A DNA stretch of 64,000 nucleotides, from positions 100,552-164,551 of the forward strand of contig JBDTSP010000010.1 in NCBI GenBank assembly GCA_039931065.1, read 5' to 3'. Position 1 is the first letter of the stretch. Every line of letters begins with the position of its first letter. Both the position numbers and the translations under genes were made by a program. This stretch comes from CADEED01 sp039931065. Its GTDB lineage: Bacteria > Pseudomonadota > Gammaproteobacteria > Steroidobacterales > Steroidobacteraceae. The notes under the pieces are model-generated. The model ran no database searches. It was not told the DNA's origin and was given only the letters and a program-made list of their open reading frames with translations. Positions 41,975 to 51,289 of this stretch are shown here, in pieces.

Positions 41975-44023
41975 TTACTTCGCACCGGGGGCGGCGTACG
42001 TCGCCACCCAGTCGTGCACGGTCTGGTACCAGAACAACGAATTCTGCGGCTTCAGCACCCAGTGGTTCTCATCGGGGTAATACAGCAGCTTCGACGGCAC
42101 GCCGCGTTTCTGCAGTGTGTTGAACAACTCTATGCCGTGGTTGAGCGGCACGCGCAGGTCGAGCTGGTTGTGGATCACGAGAGTGGGCGTGTTGAAATTG
42201 CCCGCGAACGTGTGTGGCGAGTACTTCGCGAACTCTTCGGGCTTTTCCCAGTAGTTGAAGAACCTCTCGGTTTCCGCGCCGTAGTCCGAGCCTTGTTGCG
42301 CGAACATGTTGTAGACCGCGGCGTGCGCGACCAGCGCCTTGAACGGATGTTTGCGGCCTAACAACGTGGTGGCGAGGAAGCCGCCGTAGCTGCCGCCGGC
42401 GGCAACCATTCGCTCGCTGTCGATGAACGGCTTGGCCATCAGCCACTCGGCGGCCTTGATGGTGTCCTCGTACGGCAGGCTGATCCAGTCGGGGTTGATC
42501 GAGTCGGTGAAGTCATTGCCGAAGCCGCTCGAGCCGTGGAAGTTGTGCCAGGTGACGACGTAGCCCCAGCTCGCGAACACCTCGGCATTCCAGCGCCACT
42601 GGAGGCCGTCGGTTATGGCGCCATGCGGTCCGCCGTGTAACAACATCAAAAGGGGATATTTCTTCGTGGCATCGAAGCCGGGTGGATAGATGACCCACAT
42701 CTGGATGTCGGCATCCTTCGCGCCCTGGTAGGTGACGCTCTCGACTTTTCCCTGGTCGAGGGCCGCGAGCGCGGCGTCGTTGATCGTGGAGAGTTTGGTG
42801 GCAACGCCGCTGCGGAGGTTCAGCGCCACCAGCGTCGGCGGTTCGGTGAAGCTCTGGCGGATCGACACCAGGGCTTTGCCATTACGCGACAGGGCGAGGC
42901 CGCCGAAAGACGACTCCTTGGTGATCGGGGCGGGTTTGCCGCCATCGAGACGGAACCGGTAGACGCGGCGCGTGCCGGCGTCGTCGATCGTGCCTAACAA
43001 ACTGCGCGAGTCGCGTTCCCAGACGAGCCCGGTGACCGAGCGGTCCCAATTCTCGGTGAGGCCGGCGGTGGTGCCGGCGCCGCGGTCGAACATCATGAGC
43101 CGCGCGCGATCGCCATAGAAAGTCGGAATGCGCTGCTGGATGTATGCCAGCCGCCGGCCATCCGGGCTGAACCGCGGCTGATCGTCGTCGCCCTTGCTGT
43201 CGGGGGTGATGTTGCGCGCCGGCTTGCAGCCGCAGGTGGGCAGCAGGATCACGTCGTAGTTGGCGCGCAGGCCGGTCTTGTCGACGTTCGCCTGGAATGC
43301 CACTTCGAGGCCGTCCGGAGAGATGTCGTACGAGAAGGTGTCGACGTCCTGCTTCGAAAGGTGATAACCCGACATACGTGTGATCGCGGCCGGCTCGCCG
43401 CCGTCGATGCCGATCGAAAACAGGTGAGGCTCGGTATCGTCGAGGTAATGATCGAAATAGGAGATCGGCGACTTGGTCCAGACCTGCGCCGTCATCTTGG
43501 AGGATTCGCGCTCTTTCTTGCGCGCTGCCTGGTCTTCCCAGCGCACCAGGTCCGGCCACACCTCGCTCACGAATGCGATGCGGGTACTGTCCGGAAACCA
43601 CTCCGGCACCGAAGCGCCGGTAGGTAGATTGGTTACGCGCCGCGCTTCGCCGCCGTCCACCGCGATCAGGTAGATCTGGCTTTCGGCATCTTCACCGCGG
43701 CGGGAGACGAACGCGACCCATTTGCCGTCGGGGCTCACCGTGGCCTGGGTGTCGCTGGCCTTGTCGCTGGTCAGTTGCCGCGCCGGTCCCCCGGCTACCG
43801 GCCACATCCACAGATCGGTGAGGCCCTTGTTGTCGGCAATGTCGTAGGTCGTGACGGGCAAGATGGCCTGCGTGCCGTCGGGAGTGATTACCGGTTCACC
43901 GAGGCGCTTGAAGGCCCACATTTTTTCCGCCGTCATTTGCCGCGGATTGACGGGCGCGGAAGTTTGCGCGAAGGAAACGGCGGCGAACGAGAACGCGAGC
44001 AGCGAAACTACGATGCGATGCAT
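41975..44023 (-). CDS. S9 family prolyl oligopeptidase, exported
   Basis: Serine peptidase of 682 residues. The start at 44023 (MHRIVVSLLAFSFAAVSFAQ) gives a clean signal peptide; the longer frame from 44104 lacks a leader. The N-terminal half is a beta-propeller of TolB/WD-type repeats (VSPDGKWVAFVSRRGEDAES, FSPDGRRLAYIQ). The C-terminal alpha/beta hydrolase carries nucleophile Ser in AAGGSYGGFLAT, Asp near VIHNQLDLRVP and His in YPDENHWVLKP. It probably degrades peptides in the periplasm. Confidence 0.92.
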   Translation of the reverse strand: MHRIVVSLLAFSFAAVSFAQTSAPVNPRQMTAEKMWAFKRLGEPVITPDGTQAILPVTTYDIADNKGLTDLWMWPVAGGPARQLTSDKASDTQATVSPDGKWVAFVSRRGEDAESQIYLIAVDGGEARRVTNLPTGASVPEWFPDSTRIAFVSEVWPDLVRWEDQAARKKERESSKMTAQVWTKSPISYFDHYLDDTEPHLFSIGIDGGEPAAITRMSGYHLSKQDVDTFSYDISPDGLEVAFQANVDKTGLRANYDVILLPTCGCKPARNITPDSKGDDDQPRFSPDGRRLAYIQQRIPTFYGDRARLMMFDRGAGTTAGLTENWDRSVTGLVWERDSRSLLGTIDDAGTRRVYRFRLDGGKPAPITKESSFGGLALSRNGKALVSIRQSFTEPPTLVALNLRSGVATKLSTINDAALAALDQGKVESVTYQGAKDADIQMWVIYPPGFDATKKYPLLMLLHGGPHGAITDGLQWRWNAEVFASWGYVVTWHNFHGSSGFGNDFTDSINPDWISLPYEDTIKAAEWLMAKPFIDSERMVAAGGSYGGFLATTLLGRKHPFKALVAHAAVYNMFAQQGSDYGAETERFFNYWEKPEEFAKYSPHTFAGNFNTPTLVIHNQLDLRVPLNHGIELFNTLQKRGVPSKLLYYPDENHWVLKPQNSLFWYQTVHDWVATYAAPGAK

Positions 44024-44156
44024 GAATTCCCCGAAGGTGGTTTGGCGCGATTGAGGGCCATTCTGACGATGCGCGATTTGTCGAGGCAAGCTTTTCCCGA
44101 TCATCCGGTCCCGGTGTGCCTTCGTTTAGGCGATGGGCGGTGCGAGAATCAGCGCC

Positions 44157-44933
44157 ATGAATGACGCGCCCAACAAGAATTACCGGATCAACGAATACGG
44201 TCAGCCGATCGGTCTCGACCTGCCCGGCTGGTCAGCACCGCCTTTTCCGCCGCATGTGACCCTGCTAGGCCGTTATTGCCGGCTCGAGCCGCTTCAGTCC
44301 GTGCACCACGCGGCTGATGTCTACGCAGCGCAGGCCGAGGATCGCGACGGCACACGCTGGACGTATTCCTTTCAAGGTCCGTACGCGGATTTCGCCGCTT
44401 ACGAGGAGTGGGTGAAAGGCGCCGAGAGTTCGCGCGACCCGCAGTTCTACGCCATCGTCGATCAACAAAGCGGCCGTGCCGTGGGCACCTGCACCTACAT
44501 GCGCATCGATCCCAAACATGGCGTGATCGAAGTCGGCAACATCTATTTTTCACCGCGCCTGGCGCAGACGCGCGCCGCGACGGAAGCGATGTTCCTGCTG
44601 ATGGCCAACGCGTTCGCGCTCGGGTATCGCCGCTACGAGTGGAAGTGCGACAGCTGCAATCTGCCGTCGCGCGCCGCGGCCGTGCGGTTCGGCTTCACGT
44701 ACGAAGGCATGTTTCGCCAGGCCATAGTCAACAAGGGGCGCAACCGCGACACCACCTGGTTCGCGATCGTGGACGGCGACTGGAATGGTGGTCTGAAGGA
44801 CGCCTATCTACGCTGGCTCGACCCGGCGAACTTCGATGCGGCGGGCTCGCAGCAGCTGCGCTTGTCGAAGCTCACCGCGAGATTCGTGCATCGCGATTCG
44901 GCCGAGGCGTCGCCGCCGCTAGAGAAATACTGA
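44157..44933 (+). CDS. GNAT-family N-acetyltransferase
   Basis: Acetyltransferase of 258 residues resembling the RimJ/RimL-like proteins that modify small molecules or protein N-termini. The start at 44157 (MNDAPNKNYRINEYGQPIG) is the first credible ATG. Fold markers: VTLLGRYCRLEPL, GRAVGTCTYMRIDPKHGVIEVGNIYF split over the acetyl-CoA strand region, ATEAMFLLMANAFALGYRR, and LPSRAAAVRFGFTYEGMFRQ. The target is unknown. It diverges from the S9 peptidase gene. Its 3' end overlaps the convergent hydrolase by 15 bp. Confidence 0.87.
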   Translation: MNDAPNKNYRINEYGQPIGLDLPGWSAPPFPPHVTLLGRYCRLEPLQSVHHAADVYAAQAEDRDGTRWTYSFQGPYADFAAYEEWVKGAESSRDPQFYAIVDQQSGRAVGTCTYMRIDPKHGVIEVGNIYFSPRLAQTRAATEAMFLLMANAFALGYRRYEWKCDSCNLPSRAAAVRFGFTYEGMFRQAIVNKGRNRDTTWFAIVDGDWNGGLKDAYLRWLDPANFDAAGSQQLRLSKLTARFVHRDSAEASPPLEKY

Positions 44934-45623
44934 CAGTTGCTTCGCCACCAGCTGCGGCTGCGTTTCGAGGATGCGTTTGTCGTGCTCGGGCAGGTCGACG
45001 ACCTTCGCATCCGGTTTGAGTTTCGCCACGCGCCCACCGGCTTCCCAGAAATTGTCGCGCGGCCGCAGCACCAGCAAAGGTTGTTTGACGAGCGGCAGGC
45101 GGCTCTCCGACTTCCAGTCGATGAGCGCGGCGCGTGCCAGCAGCGCGCCGGGCGGCGTGCCTTCCGGCGCCGACAGGTCGCGGTAACTGCGGCGCTCGGA
45201 TTCGTCGAGCGCCGGAGCGCCGACCATGACCACCCTGCGGACCAGCTTCGGTCTTGCGATCGCGATCTCGGCCGCAACTGCCGCGCCGGAATGCGCGCCT
45301 AACAAGTCGATCTGCCGGAAGCGCATCGAATCGAGGAAATCGCCGATGGCCTCGGCGAAGCCCACGATCGACAAGGCGCCCGGCGGACCGTCGGATTCGC
45401 CGCAGCCCGGCGTGTCGGGGCTGTACACGGAACGGGTGGTGCCGAGAATCGTGGACAGCGGCAGGAAGGCGCGACCGGTGGCGCTGCTGGCATGCAGGCA
45501 GATCAGGGTGGTTTGCTCGTCGAAGCCGCCCCCGGCCGGAATGGCGTTATGCACGTGCAGCTGCCCGTAGCGGCTCTCGAAATAGGCACGGCGCAGGCGC
45601 GGCGTCGCGGTTTGTGTGTTCAT
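44919..45623 (-). CDS. Alpha/beta hydrolase
   Basis: Cytoplasmic alpha/beta hydrolase of 234 residues. The start at 45623 (MNTQTATPRLRRAYF) is chosen because the upstream extension to 45812 is not protein-like. The nucleophile elbow is LLGAHSGAAVA, with Ser after His, and the oxyanion region is LICLHASSATGRAF. A PDTPGCGESDGP segment is typical of epoxide-hydrolase/esterase-type members. The catalytic acid and His (PEHDKRI region) are only loosely placed. The substrate is unknown. It overlaps the GNAT gene tail-to-tail. Confidence 0.85.
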   Translation of the reverse strand: MNTQTATPRLRRAYFESRYGQLHVHNAIPAGGGFDEQTTLICLHASSATGRAFLPLSTILGTTRSVYSPDTPGCGESDGPPGALSIVGFAEAIGDFLDSMRFRQIDLLGAHSGAAVAAEIAIARPKLVRRVVMVGAPALDESERRSYRDLSAPEGTPPGALLARAALIDWKSESRLPLVKQPLLVLRPRDNFWEAGGRVAKLKPDAKVVDLPEHDKRILETQPQLVAKQLSVFL

Positions 45624-45876
45624 CGGGGCGGCACGATACCGCAAAGAGTCGCCTTCCAACGCTTGCGGCACTCGGGATATCCCTGGGCGAGGCCCGGCTT
45701 GCGAGTCCTGGCCCGTCGGCAGCCTCCTACTGTGGGCGACAGGGGAAACGGCTGGATTTGACAGAAATGCGAAGCGCATTCGCATTTCGCGTGTCTGCGC
45801 CAAAGACTTCAACCAACCCCGGTATTCCGGGAGCTAGAATTCCCGTAGAAAAACCAGAATCTGGGGAATACCCGCG

Positions 45877-47421
45877 ATGCCACCGGTCAACACGAGCGCG
45901 TCCTCGACGGACGCCGACAATGAGGCTACGGCCGAACTGCCGGTGCTCGACATTGCGGCGTACGAATCGACGCTCGAAACCATCGCGCATACCGACAGCT
46001 GGGTAGTGCCGTCGGTGGCGGCGTCGCAGGAGTCGGACGCGACGGTGCTGATGCCGGCGGCCAGATCCGAAGTGATTCCGACATTGCGGGCCGCCGAAGC
46101 CGGTGCGCACGATCCTCTCGATCACAGCGGCACGCATGAAATGCCGGCGCTGCCGAAGGCCGCATCCCCGGCCGAGACCAAGTCCGGCAAGGGCAAGGTC
46201 AACAAGATCACGATGGCGACCGCGGTGCCGGCGGCTTCGGCGGCAGCCGCGCCTCGCGCGCCCGCCGCCCCGATCGTGCTGCCGCCCTCACCGCCGCTCA
46301 TCGAGGAGTTGCGTAATGCTTTGGCTTCCGCCGAGCGGCGCATCGAAGAACTCAACGAACGTGCGCGTATCGGCGATGCCGAACGCGGCGTCGCGATCGG
46401 GCGTGCCAATGCCGAGAGCGCCCAGCTGCGCGAGCAGTTAGGGCTAAGTGTCGAAGCGCTGCACACCGCGCGTGCGCGTCTCGGCGTGCAGAGCGCCGAA
46501 CAGCCCGAGCTCGAAGATCGTCTGTCCGCGTATGGCGATCGCATCGTGGTGCTCGAATCCGACTGCGCCGCCCAGACGAAGATGATCGCGGCGAAGAACA
46601 CCCTGCTGAACTCGGCGCAGGAACGCTGCTCGCGCCTCGAAGCCGACGTTACGAACCTGCGCGCCTCCGTGGCGCGCCGGGATGCGCAGATCGGCGTACT
46701 CGAGGCCGACCTGATGTCCCGCCAGCAGCGCGAGACGTCGATGGGCGTGCGCCTGACCGACGCGCTGGCCGCCACCGATCCGCACGTGCCGCACCTGCGC
46801 TCGGAAATCGTCGCCCTGAACGAGCAGATCCGCACGCTCAATGCCGAACTGCGGGCGGCGCAGACGCGCGCTGGCGAGAAGGACGACGACCTCCAGGTCG
46901 CCGAAGAAAGCATTCGCAATCTCGAGATCGAAGTCCGCGACAAGACCGGCAAGCTCGAAGAAGCCAACGTCACCGTCGAGGAATGGCGCGCGGTCATCGC
47001 CGAAAGCCAGCGCTCGATCCTGCAACGTGATGGCCGCATCCAGCAGCTCGAAGGCGACCTCGAGAAACGCGTCGCGGCCGTGCCCGCGGTCGATAACTCG
47101 TCGCATCCCGGCGAAGACGTGGCGCTCGAGGGCCCGGCCCGGGTCCTCATCCGCACCGATGGCAACACCGATTTCGTGCACGTGCTCGGCCGCCGGACGC
47201 GAATTGGCCGGGGTCCCGACAACGAGATGGTGCTCGATACCAAGCACATCAGCCGTTACCACGCGGTACTGCTGGCGGGGCCGGTACACACTTCGATCGA
47301 AGACCTGAACAGCACCAATGGGGTGTTCGTCAACGGCAAACGCGTCGCGCGCCAGGTGTTGAAGGACGGAGACCGCGTGACGGTAGGCAGGACGCAGTAC
47401 AGGTACACCGTCCGGTCCTAG
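45877..47421 (+). CDS. FHA-domain protein with long coiled coil
   Basis: Protein of 514 residues. An acidic, Ala/Pro-rich N-terminus (1-130) is followed by a long heptad-rich coiled coil (about 135-405, many Glu/Arg/Leu), and the C-terminus is an FHA domain (about 425-510) with GRRTRIGRGPDNEMVLD, ISRYHAVL and LNSTNGVFVNGKRV. FHA domains bind phosphothreonine, so it probably acts as a scaffold for a Ser/Thr kinase; one is encoded at 57321 in this window. No membrane segment is seen. It diverges from the hydrolase gene across 253 bp. Confidence 0.85.
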   Translation: MPPVNTSASSTDADNEATAELPVLDIAAYESTLETIAHTDSWVVPSVAASQESDATVLMPAARSEVIPTLRAAEAGAHDPLDHSGTHEMPALPKAASPAETKSGKGKVNKITMATAVPAASAAAAPRAPAAPIVLPPSPPLIEELRNALASAERRIEELNERARIGDAERGVAIGRANAESAQLREQLGLSVEALHTARARLGVQSAEQPELEDRLSAYGDRIVVLESDCAAQTKMIAAKNTLLNSAQERCSRLEADVTNLRASVARRDAQIGVLEADLMSRQQRETSMGVRLTDALAATDPHVPHLRSEIVALNEQIRTLNAELRAAQTRAGEKDDDLQVAEESIRNLEIEVRDKTGKLEEANVTVEEWRAVIAESQRSILQRDGRIQQLEGDLEKRVAAVPAVDNSSHPGEDVALEGPARVLIRTDGNTDFVHVLGRRTRIGRGPDNEMVLDTKHISRYHAVLLAGPVHTSIEDLNSTNGVFVNGKRVARQVLKDGDRVTVGRTQYRYTVRS

Positions 47422-47450
47422 GGCGCTGCTAATATGTCGGTCATCAGCTT

Positions 47451-48971
47451 ATGACCGACAACTACATCGAAAGAATTCTCCGCGCCCGCGTCTACGACGT
47501 GGCGATGGAATCGCCGCTCGAGGCCGCCCCGCGGCTCTCACGCCGCATCGGCAATTCCGTGCTGCTGAAGCGCGAGGATATGCAGCCGGTGTTCTCGTTC
47601 AAGCTGCGCGGCGCCTACAACAAGATTGCCCACCTGTCCGAATCGGTCGCGAAGCGCGGGGTCATCTGCGCGTCCGCCGGCAATCACGCGCAGGGAGTGG
47701 CGCTGGCCGCGAAGAAGCGCGGCATCCCCGCGACGATCGTGATGCCGCAGACCACGCCCAGCATCAAGGTAAGCGCAGTGCACGATCTCGGCGGCGAAGT
47801 CGTGTTGCACGGTGACGACTACGACGGCGCGTACGAACACGCGCAGACCATCGTGCGCGAACGCAATCTCGCCTTCGTGCATCCGTTCGACGATCCGGAC
47901 GTCATCGCGGGGCAGGGCACCATCGCGGTGGAAATCCTGCGCCAGTCGCGTGGTGACATCGATGCGATCTTCGTGCCGGTGGGCGGCGGTGGTTTGATCG
48001 CCGGCATCGCGGTGTACGCCAAGTACCTGAATCCCAAACTCAAGATCATCGGCGTGGAGCCGGTGGATGCGGCGACGATGTACGAATCACTGCGCGCGAA
48101 GAAACGCGTCACGCTCGATCGCGTCGGCATCTTCGCCGACGGCGTCGCGGTGCGGCGGGTCGGCGAAGAACCATTCCGGCTGTGCCGCGAACACGTGGAC
48201 GAAGTCGTGCTGGTCGATACCGACGAAATCTGCGCCGGCATCCAGGATGTGTTCGAAGACACGCGCAGCATCGTCGAGCCCGCAGGCGCGCTCGCGGTCG
48301 CCGGCATCAAGAAGTATTGCGCTTTGCATCAGTGGCAGGACAAACGTGTCGTCGCGATCAACAGCGGCGCCAACATGAATTTCGATCAGCTGCGTTACGT
48401 GGCCGAGCGTTCGGATCTGGGACAGGCGCGCGAAGCGCTGCTGGCGGTCGAGATTCCCGAACAACCCGGCAGCTTTCTCAAGTTCTGCGAAATACTCGGC
48501 TCGCGTGCGGTAACCGAATTCAACTATCGCTACGGCACGAAAGAACGCGCGCAAATTTTCGTCGGCTTCGGCCTCGCGCGCGGCCGCGATGAACGTGATG
48601 AAGTGATGGTCAGCCTGCGCGCCGCCGGCTTCGGCGTCACCGACATGACCGACAACGAGATCGCGAAATTACACGTGCGATACATGGTCGGCGGGCACGT
48701 GAATGGAAACGTCGCCAACGAGCGACTGTATCGATTCGAATTTCCCGAGCGTAAAGGTGCGCTGCTCAAATTTCTCCAGGCCATCGGGACGCGCTGGAAC
48801 ATCACGCTGTTCCACTATCGCAACCACGGGTCCGACTACGGACGGGTACTCGCCGGAATCGACGTGCCGGCGTCCGACACGACCGACTTCCTCGATCACC
48901 TCAACGTGCTGCAATATTCCTACAGCGAAGAAACTAACAATCCGGTCTACCGGATTTTTCTCGGTTCCTGA
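47451..48971 (+). CDS. ilvA: Threonine ammonia-lyase, biosynthetic
   Basis: PLP enzyme of 506 residues that converts threonine to 2-oxobutyrate, the entry to isoleucine. The PLP lysine is Lys51 in FSFKLRGAYNKI, the serine loop is ICASAGNHAQGVA, and the phosphate loop is VPVGGGGLIAGIAV. Two C-terminal ACT-like regulatory domains (about 330-506) indicate feedback control by isoleucine and activation by valine. The start ATG at 47451 lies 29 bp after the FHA gene, without functional link. Confidence 0.95.
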   Translation: MTDNYIERILRARVYDVAMESPLEAAPRLSRRIGNSVLLKREDMQPVFSFKLRGAYNKIAHLSESVAKRGVICASAGNHAQGVALAAKKRGIPATIVMPQTTPSIKVSAVHDLGGEVVLHGDDYDGAYEHAQTIVRERNLAFVHPFDDPDVIAGQGTIAVEILRQSRGDIDAIFVPVGGGGLIAGIAVYAKYLNPKLKIIGVEPVDAATMYESLRAKKRVTLDRVGIFADGVAVRRVGEEPFRLCREHVDEVVLVDTDEICAGIQDVFEDTRSIVEPAGALAVAGIKKYCALHQWQDKRVVAINSGANMNFDQLRYVAERSDLGQAREALLAVEIPEQPGSFLKFCEILGSRAVTEFNYRYGTKERAQIFVGFGLARGRDERDEVMVSLRAAGFGVTDMTDNEIAKLHVRYMVGGHVNGNVANERLYRFEFPERKGALLKFLQAIGTRWNITLFHYRNHGSDYGRVLAGIDVPASDTTDFLDHLNVLQYSYSEETNNPVYRIFLGS

Positions 48972-49025
48972 GCCATTTTCTCGAGCCGGCAGGGAACACG
49001 AAGTGGTGACACCGGTCTGTGTAAG

Positions 49026-49379
49026 ATGCCCCCGGCAGCCGTCATCAGGTCTCTATTGGTGTTCGACGACAAACACCCGCTCTTTGGCACCTACAAGATC
49101 GCCAAGCGTATTGCCATCGGCATCGTGGGCGGTTCGGTGCTGGTGGTTGGCATATTGATGATCGTGCTGCCCGGCCCGGCATTCGTGGTGATACCGGTCG
49201 GTCTCGGCATCCTGAGCCTGGAATTCGCTTGGGCCCGCATCTGGCTCAAGAAGGCCAGGACGAAGGCCGAGGAAATGGCGCGCAACTTTCAAACCAGGAA
49301 TGGCCAAACCAAAAATGGTCAGAACAAGAACGGCCAGACCGGCAGCGGCCACGGTCCCGGCGATCCGCCCCCGGTCTGA
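49026..49379 (+). CDS. PGPGW-family small membrane protein
   Basis: Protein of 117 residues with two close hydrophobic helices (about 28-68) containing MIVLPGPAFVVIPVGLGIL and FAWARIWLKKA, the pattern of the TIGR02611/PGPGW family. The cytoplasmic tail is a short repeat of NGQ units (RNGQTKNGQNKNGQTGSG). The function is unknown. Its stop codon abuts the stop codon of the convergent DUF885 gene without any spacer. Confidence 0.78.
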   Translation: MPPAAVIRSLLVFDDKHPLFGTYKIAKRIAIGIVGGSVLVVGILMIVLPGPAFVVIPVGLGILSLEFAWARIWLKKARTKAEEMARNFQTRNGQTKNGQNKNGQTGSGHGPGDPPPV

Positions 49380-51194
49380 CTACTCTATCGGGAGCTCGAA
49401 CATCAGCTCCCGCACGAAACGCACCGGCGGCGAGCCGAACGACAGCACCCGGTCGTGATATTCCTTCAGATTGAAGTTGTTGCCGGCGCGCCGTTCGGCT
49501 TCCGCGCGCAGCGCGAAATGTTCCTGCGCGCCCACGAAGTACACGGGTAGTTGGGCTGAGGTCAGCTGCGCACGCGTCCACTTGCCGGCCGCCTCGCGTT
49601 CCTCCTGGAAAGCCGACTCCGTCAGCAGCTTCATCGCGGCGCCGCGCGATATCCCGTCGACGTGTACGGCCTGGTCGAGCAACGCGTTGACTACGGTGCG
49701 GACGTACCACTTGAGCTGAATGAGGCGCATGAGCGGATCGCCGTCCATGTAACCCTGCTCGATCATGAGCCGCTCGGTGTAGACCGCCCAGCCTTCGACG
49801 AAGGGTCCCGAGCTCAGCACCGAGCGCAGCGTCGAGGGATACTTGTTCGAATGCGCGAGCTGTAGATAGTGGCCGGGCATCGCTTCGTGAACCGTGAGGT
49901 TGTGAATCGAGCGCGAGTTGTATTCGCGCAGGAACGATTCGGCCTGCGCGTGCGTCCACTGCGCCGGGATCGGCGAGACCGCGAAGAAAGTCTTCTGCGC
50001 GGGTTCGAGCGGGCCGGGAGAATCGCAATACGCCAGCGCCACGCCGCGCTGGAACTCGGGCATCACGATGATCTCGAGCGGCTCGTCGGGCAGCGTCACC
50101 AGGTTCTTCTCGCGCACGAATCGCGTCGTGTCGATCAATGCGGCGCGCGCGGCGTCGAGTACGGCATCGCGTTTCGGGCGCTGCGCGTAAGCGAGTTCGA
50201 GCGCGGCCCGGATCGCGCGTTGCCGCTGCGTGGCATTGGGCTTTTCCGGAGTCGGCGGCGGCGCACGCCGGTTTCTCAGGGCAGGGTCTTTCAGCACTGT
50301 GCGCGCGATCGCATACATGGCGGCATGGGAGGCTTCGAGTTCCGCCTCGGCACGCGCGCGGATTTCCTCGCGTGTCAGCGGCGAGAACAGCGCCAGCGCG
50401 AGTTTCTGGTCGTAGAGTTCCTGGCCGAGACGAAAGTTGCCCTTGGCGTCCGGCGCGAGCCGCTTCTCGAGCCAGATCTGCTGCTGGTTGAGCGCGCTGC
50501 GCGCCTTCGCGATGCTGGCGCGCACGGCTTCCTGTTGCTCGGCGGGCAGCGTGTCTAACTGTTGTGCGATCTCACCATCGAGCATCGCGATGAGTCCGGC
50601 GTTCTGCCTGCCCGCGGTCTCCGCGAAAACTTTCGGTACACGGGCGGGCACGAGAACCTCGCGCGCCTGCGCGAGCAGCCGTGGCAATTCATCGAGGCGT
50701 TTGCCGACGTTCCGCATACGCTCGCCGAGCGGCGCGAACTCGCGGGCCAGCAGGTTGTTGAGGCCGTCGCCGGCGATGCGCGTGTAGACGAGCGGATTCC
50801 ACCGCCATTCTTCGAGCGTCTGCAGTTGCCAGCGATCGAATTCGAGATCGTGACGCAGCAGCCGCGCGTCGACCTGGTTGGCGCGCGACAATTTCGCGGT
50901 CTCGACTGCATCCAGCGCCACCAGATAACGCTCGGCGAAGCTCAGCTTGTTCTGCCAGCCAGCGGCACTGACGTCGTCGAGACGATCGTCGAAGCGGTGA
51001 TCGCCGAGACGCGTCGCGTTGACCGGGGAAAGTTCGGTCGACTCGCTCAGATAACGCGCGGCCAACGACTCGAATTGCTGATCGGCGCTGGGCGGCGGCG
51101 GCGGCGGCGCCGGCGGTGCCTCCGGCAAGGGCGGCAGGGGTGCGCACGCGCACAGCAGCACGACCGCGGCACAAACAATGACTCGCGTCTTCAT
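49380..51194 (-). CDS. DUF885 family lipoprotein (second copy)
   Basis: Exported lipoprotein of 604 residues. The start at 51194 (MKTRVIVCAAVVLLCACAP) opens into a lipobox LCAC, followed by a proline-rich linker that includes six consecutive prolines. The HExxPGH motif is visible as VHEAMPGHYLQLAH, with FVEGWAVYTERLM downstream. It is clearly divergent from the DUF885 protein at 1044-2828, so this is an old paralogue rather than a recent duplicate. It is probably a metal-dependent hydrolase. It is divergent from the MFS gene. Confidence 0.87.
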   Translation of the reverse strand: MKTRVIVCAAVVLLCACAPLPPLPEAPPAPPPPPPSADQQFESLAARYLSESTELSPVNATRLGDHRFDDRLDDVSAAGWQNKLSFAERYLVALDAVETAKLSRANQVDARLLRHDLEFDRWQLQTLEEWRWNPLVYTRIAGDGLNNLLAREFAPLGERMRNVGKRLDELPRLLAQAREVLVPARVPKVFAETAGRQNAGLIAMLDGEIAQQLDTLPAEQQEAVRASIAKARSALNQQQIWLEKRLAPDAKGNFRLGQELYDQKLALALFSPLTREEIRARAEAELEASHAAMYAIARTVLKDPALRNRRAPPPTPEKPNATQRQRAIRAALELAYAQRPKRDAVLDAARAALIDTTRFVREKNLVTLPDEPLEIIVMPEFQRGVALAYCDSPGPLEPAQKTFFAVSPIPAQWTHAQAESFLREYNSRSIHNLTVHEAMPGHYLQLAHSNKYPSTLRSVLSSGPFVEGWAVYTERLMIEQGYMDGDPLMRLIQLKWYVRTVVNALLDQAVHVDGISRGAAMKLLTESAFQEEREAAGKWTRAQLTSAQLPVYFVGAQEHFALRAEAERRAGNNFNLKEYHDRVLSFGSPPVRFVRELMFELPIE

Positions 51195-51289
51195 CGCATC
51201 GCCCTCGTGAAAAGCGCCCGCAATGGCCACCGGAGCGCGACGTTACCAGTTAAAGTGCGCACTCGCAGCTTCGAGTCTCCCCGCGCACC

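Noticed and set aside
48930..49025. Possible tRNA or small RNA between ilvA and the PGPGW gene
   Set aside because: No cloverleaf, CCA end or terminator-like stem could be drawn.
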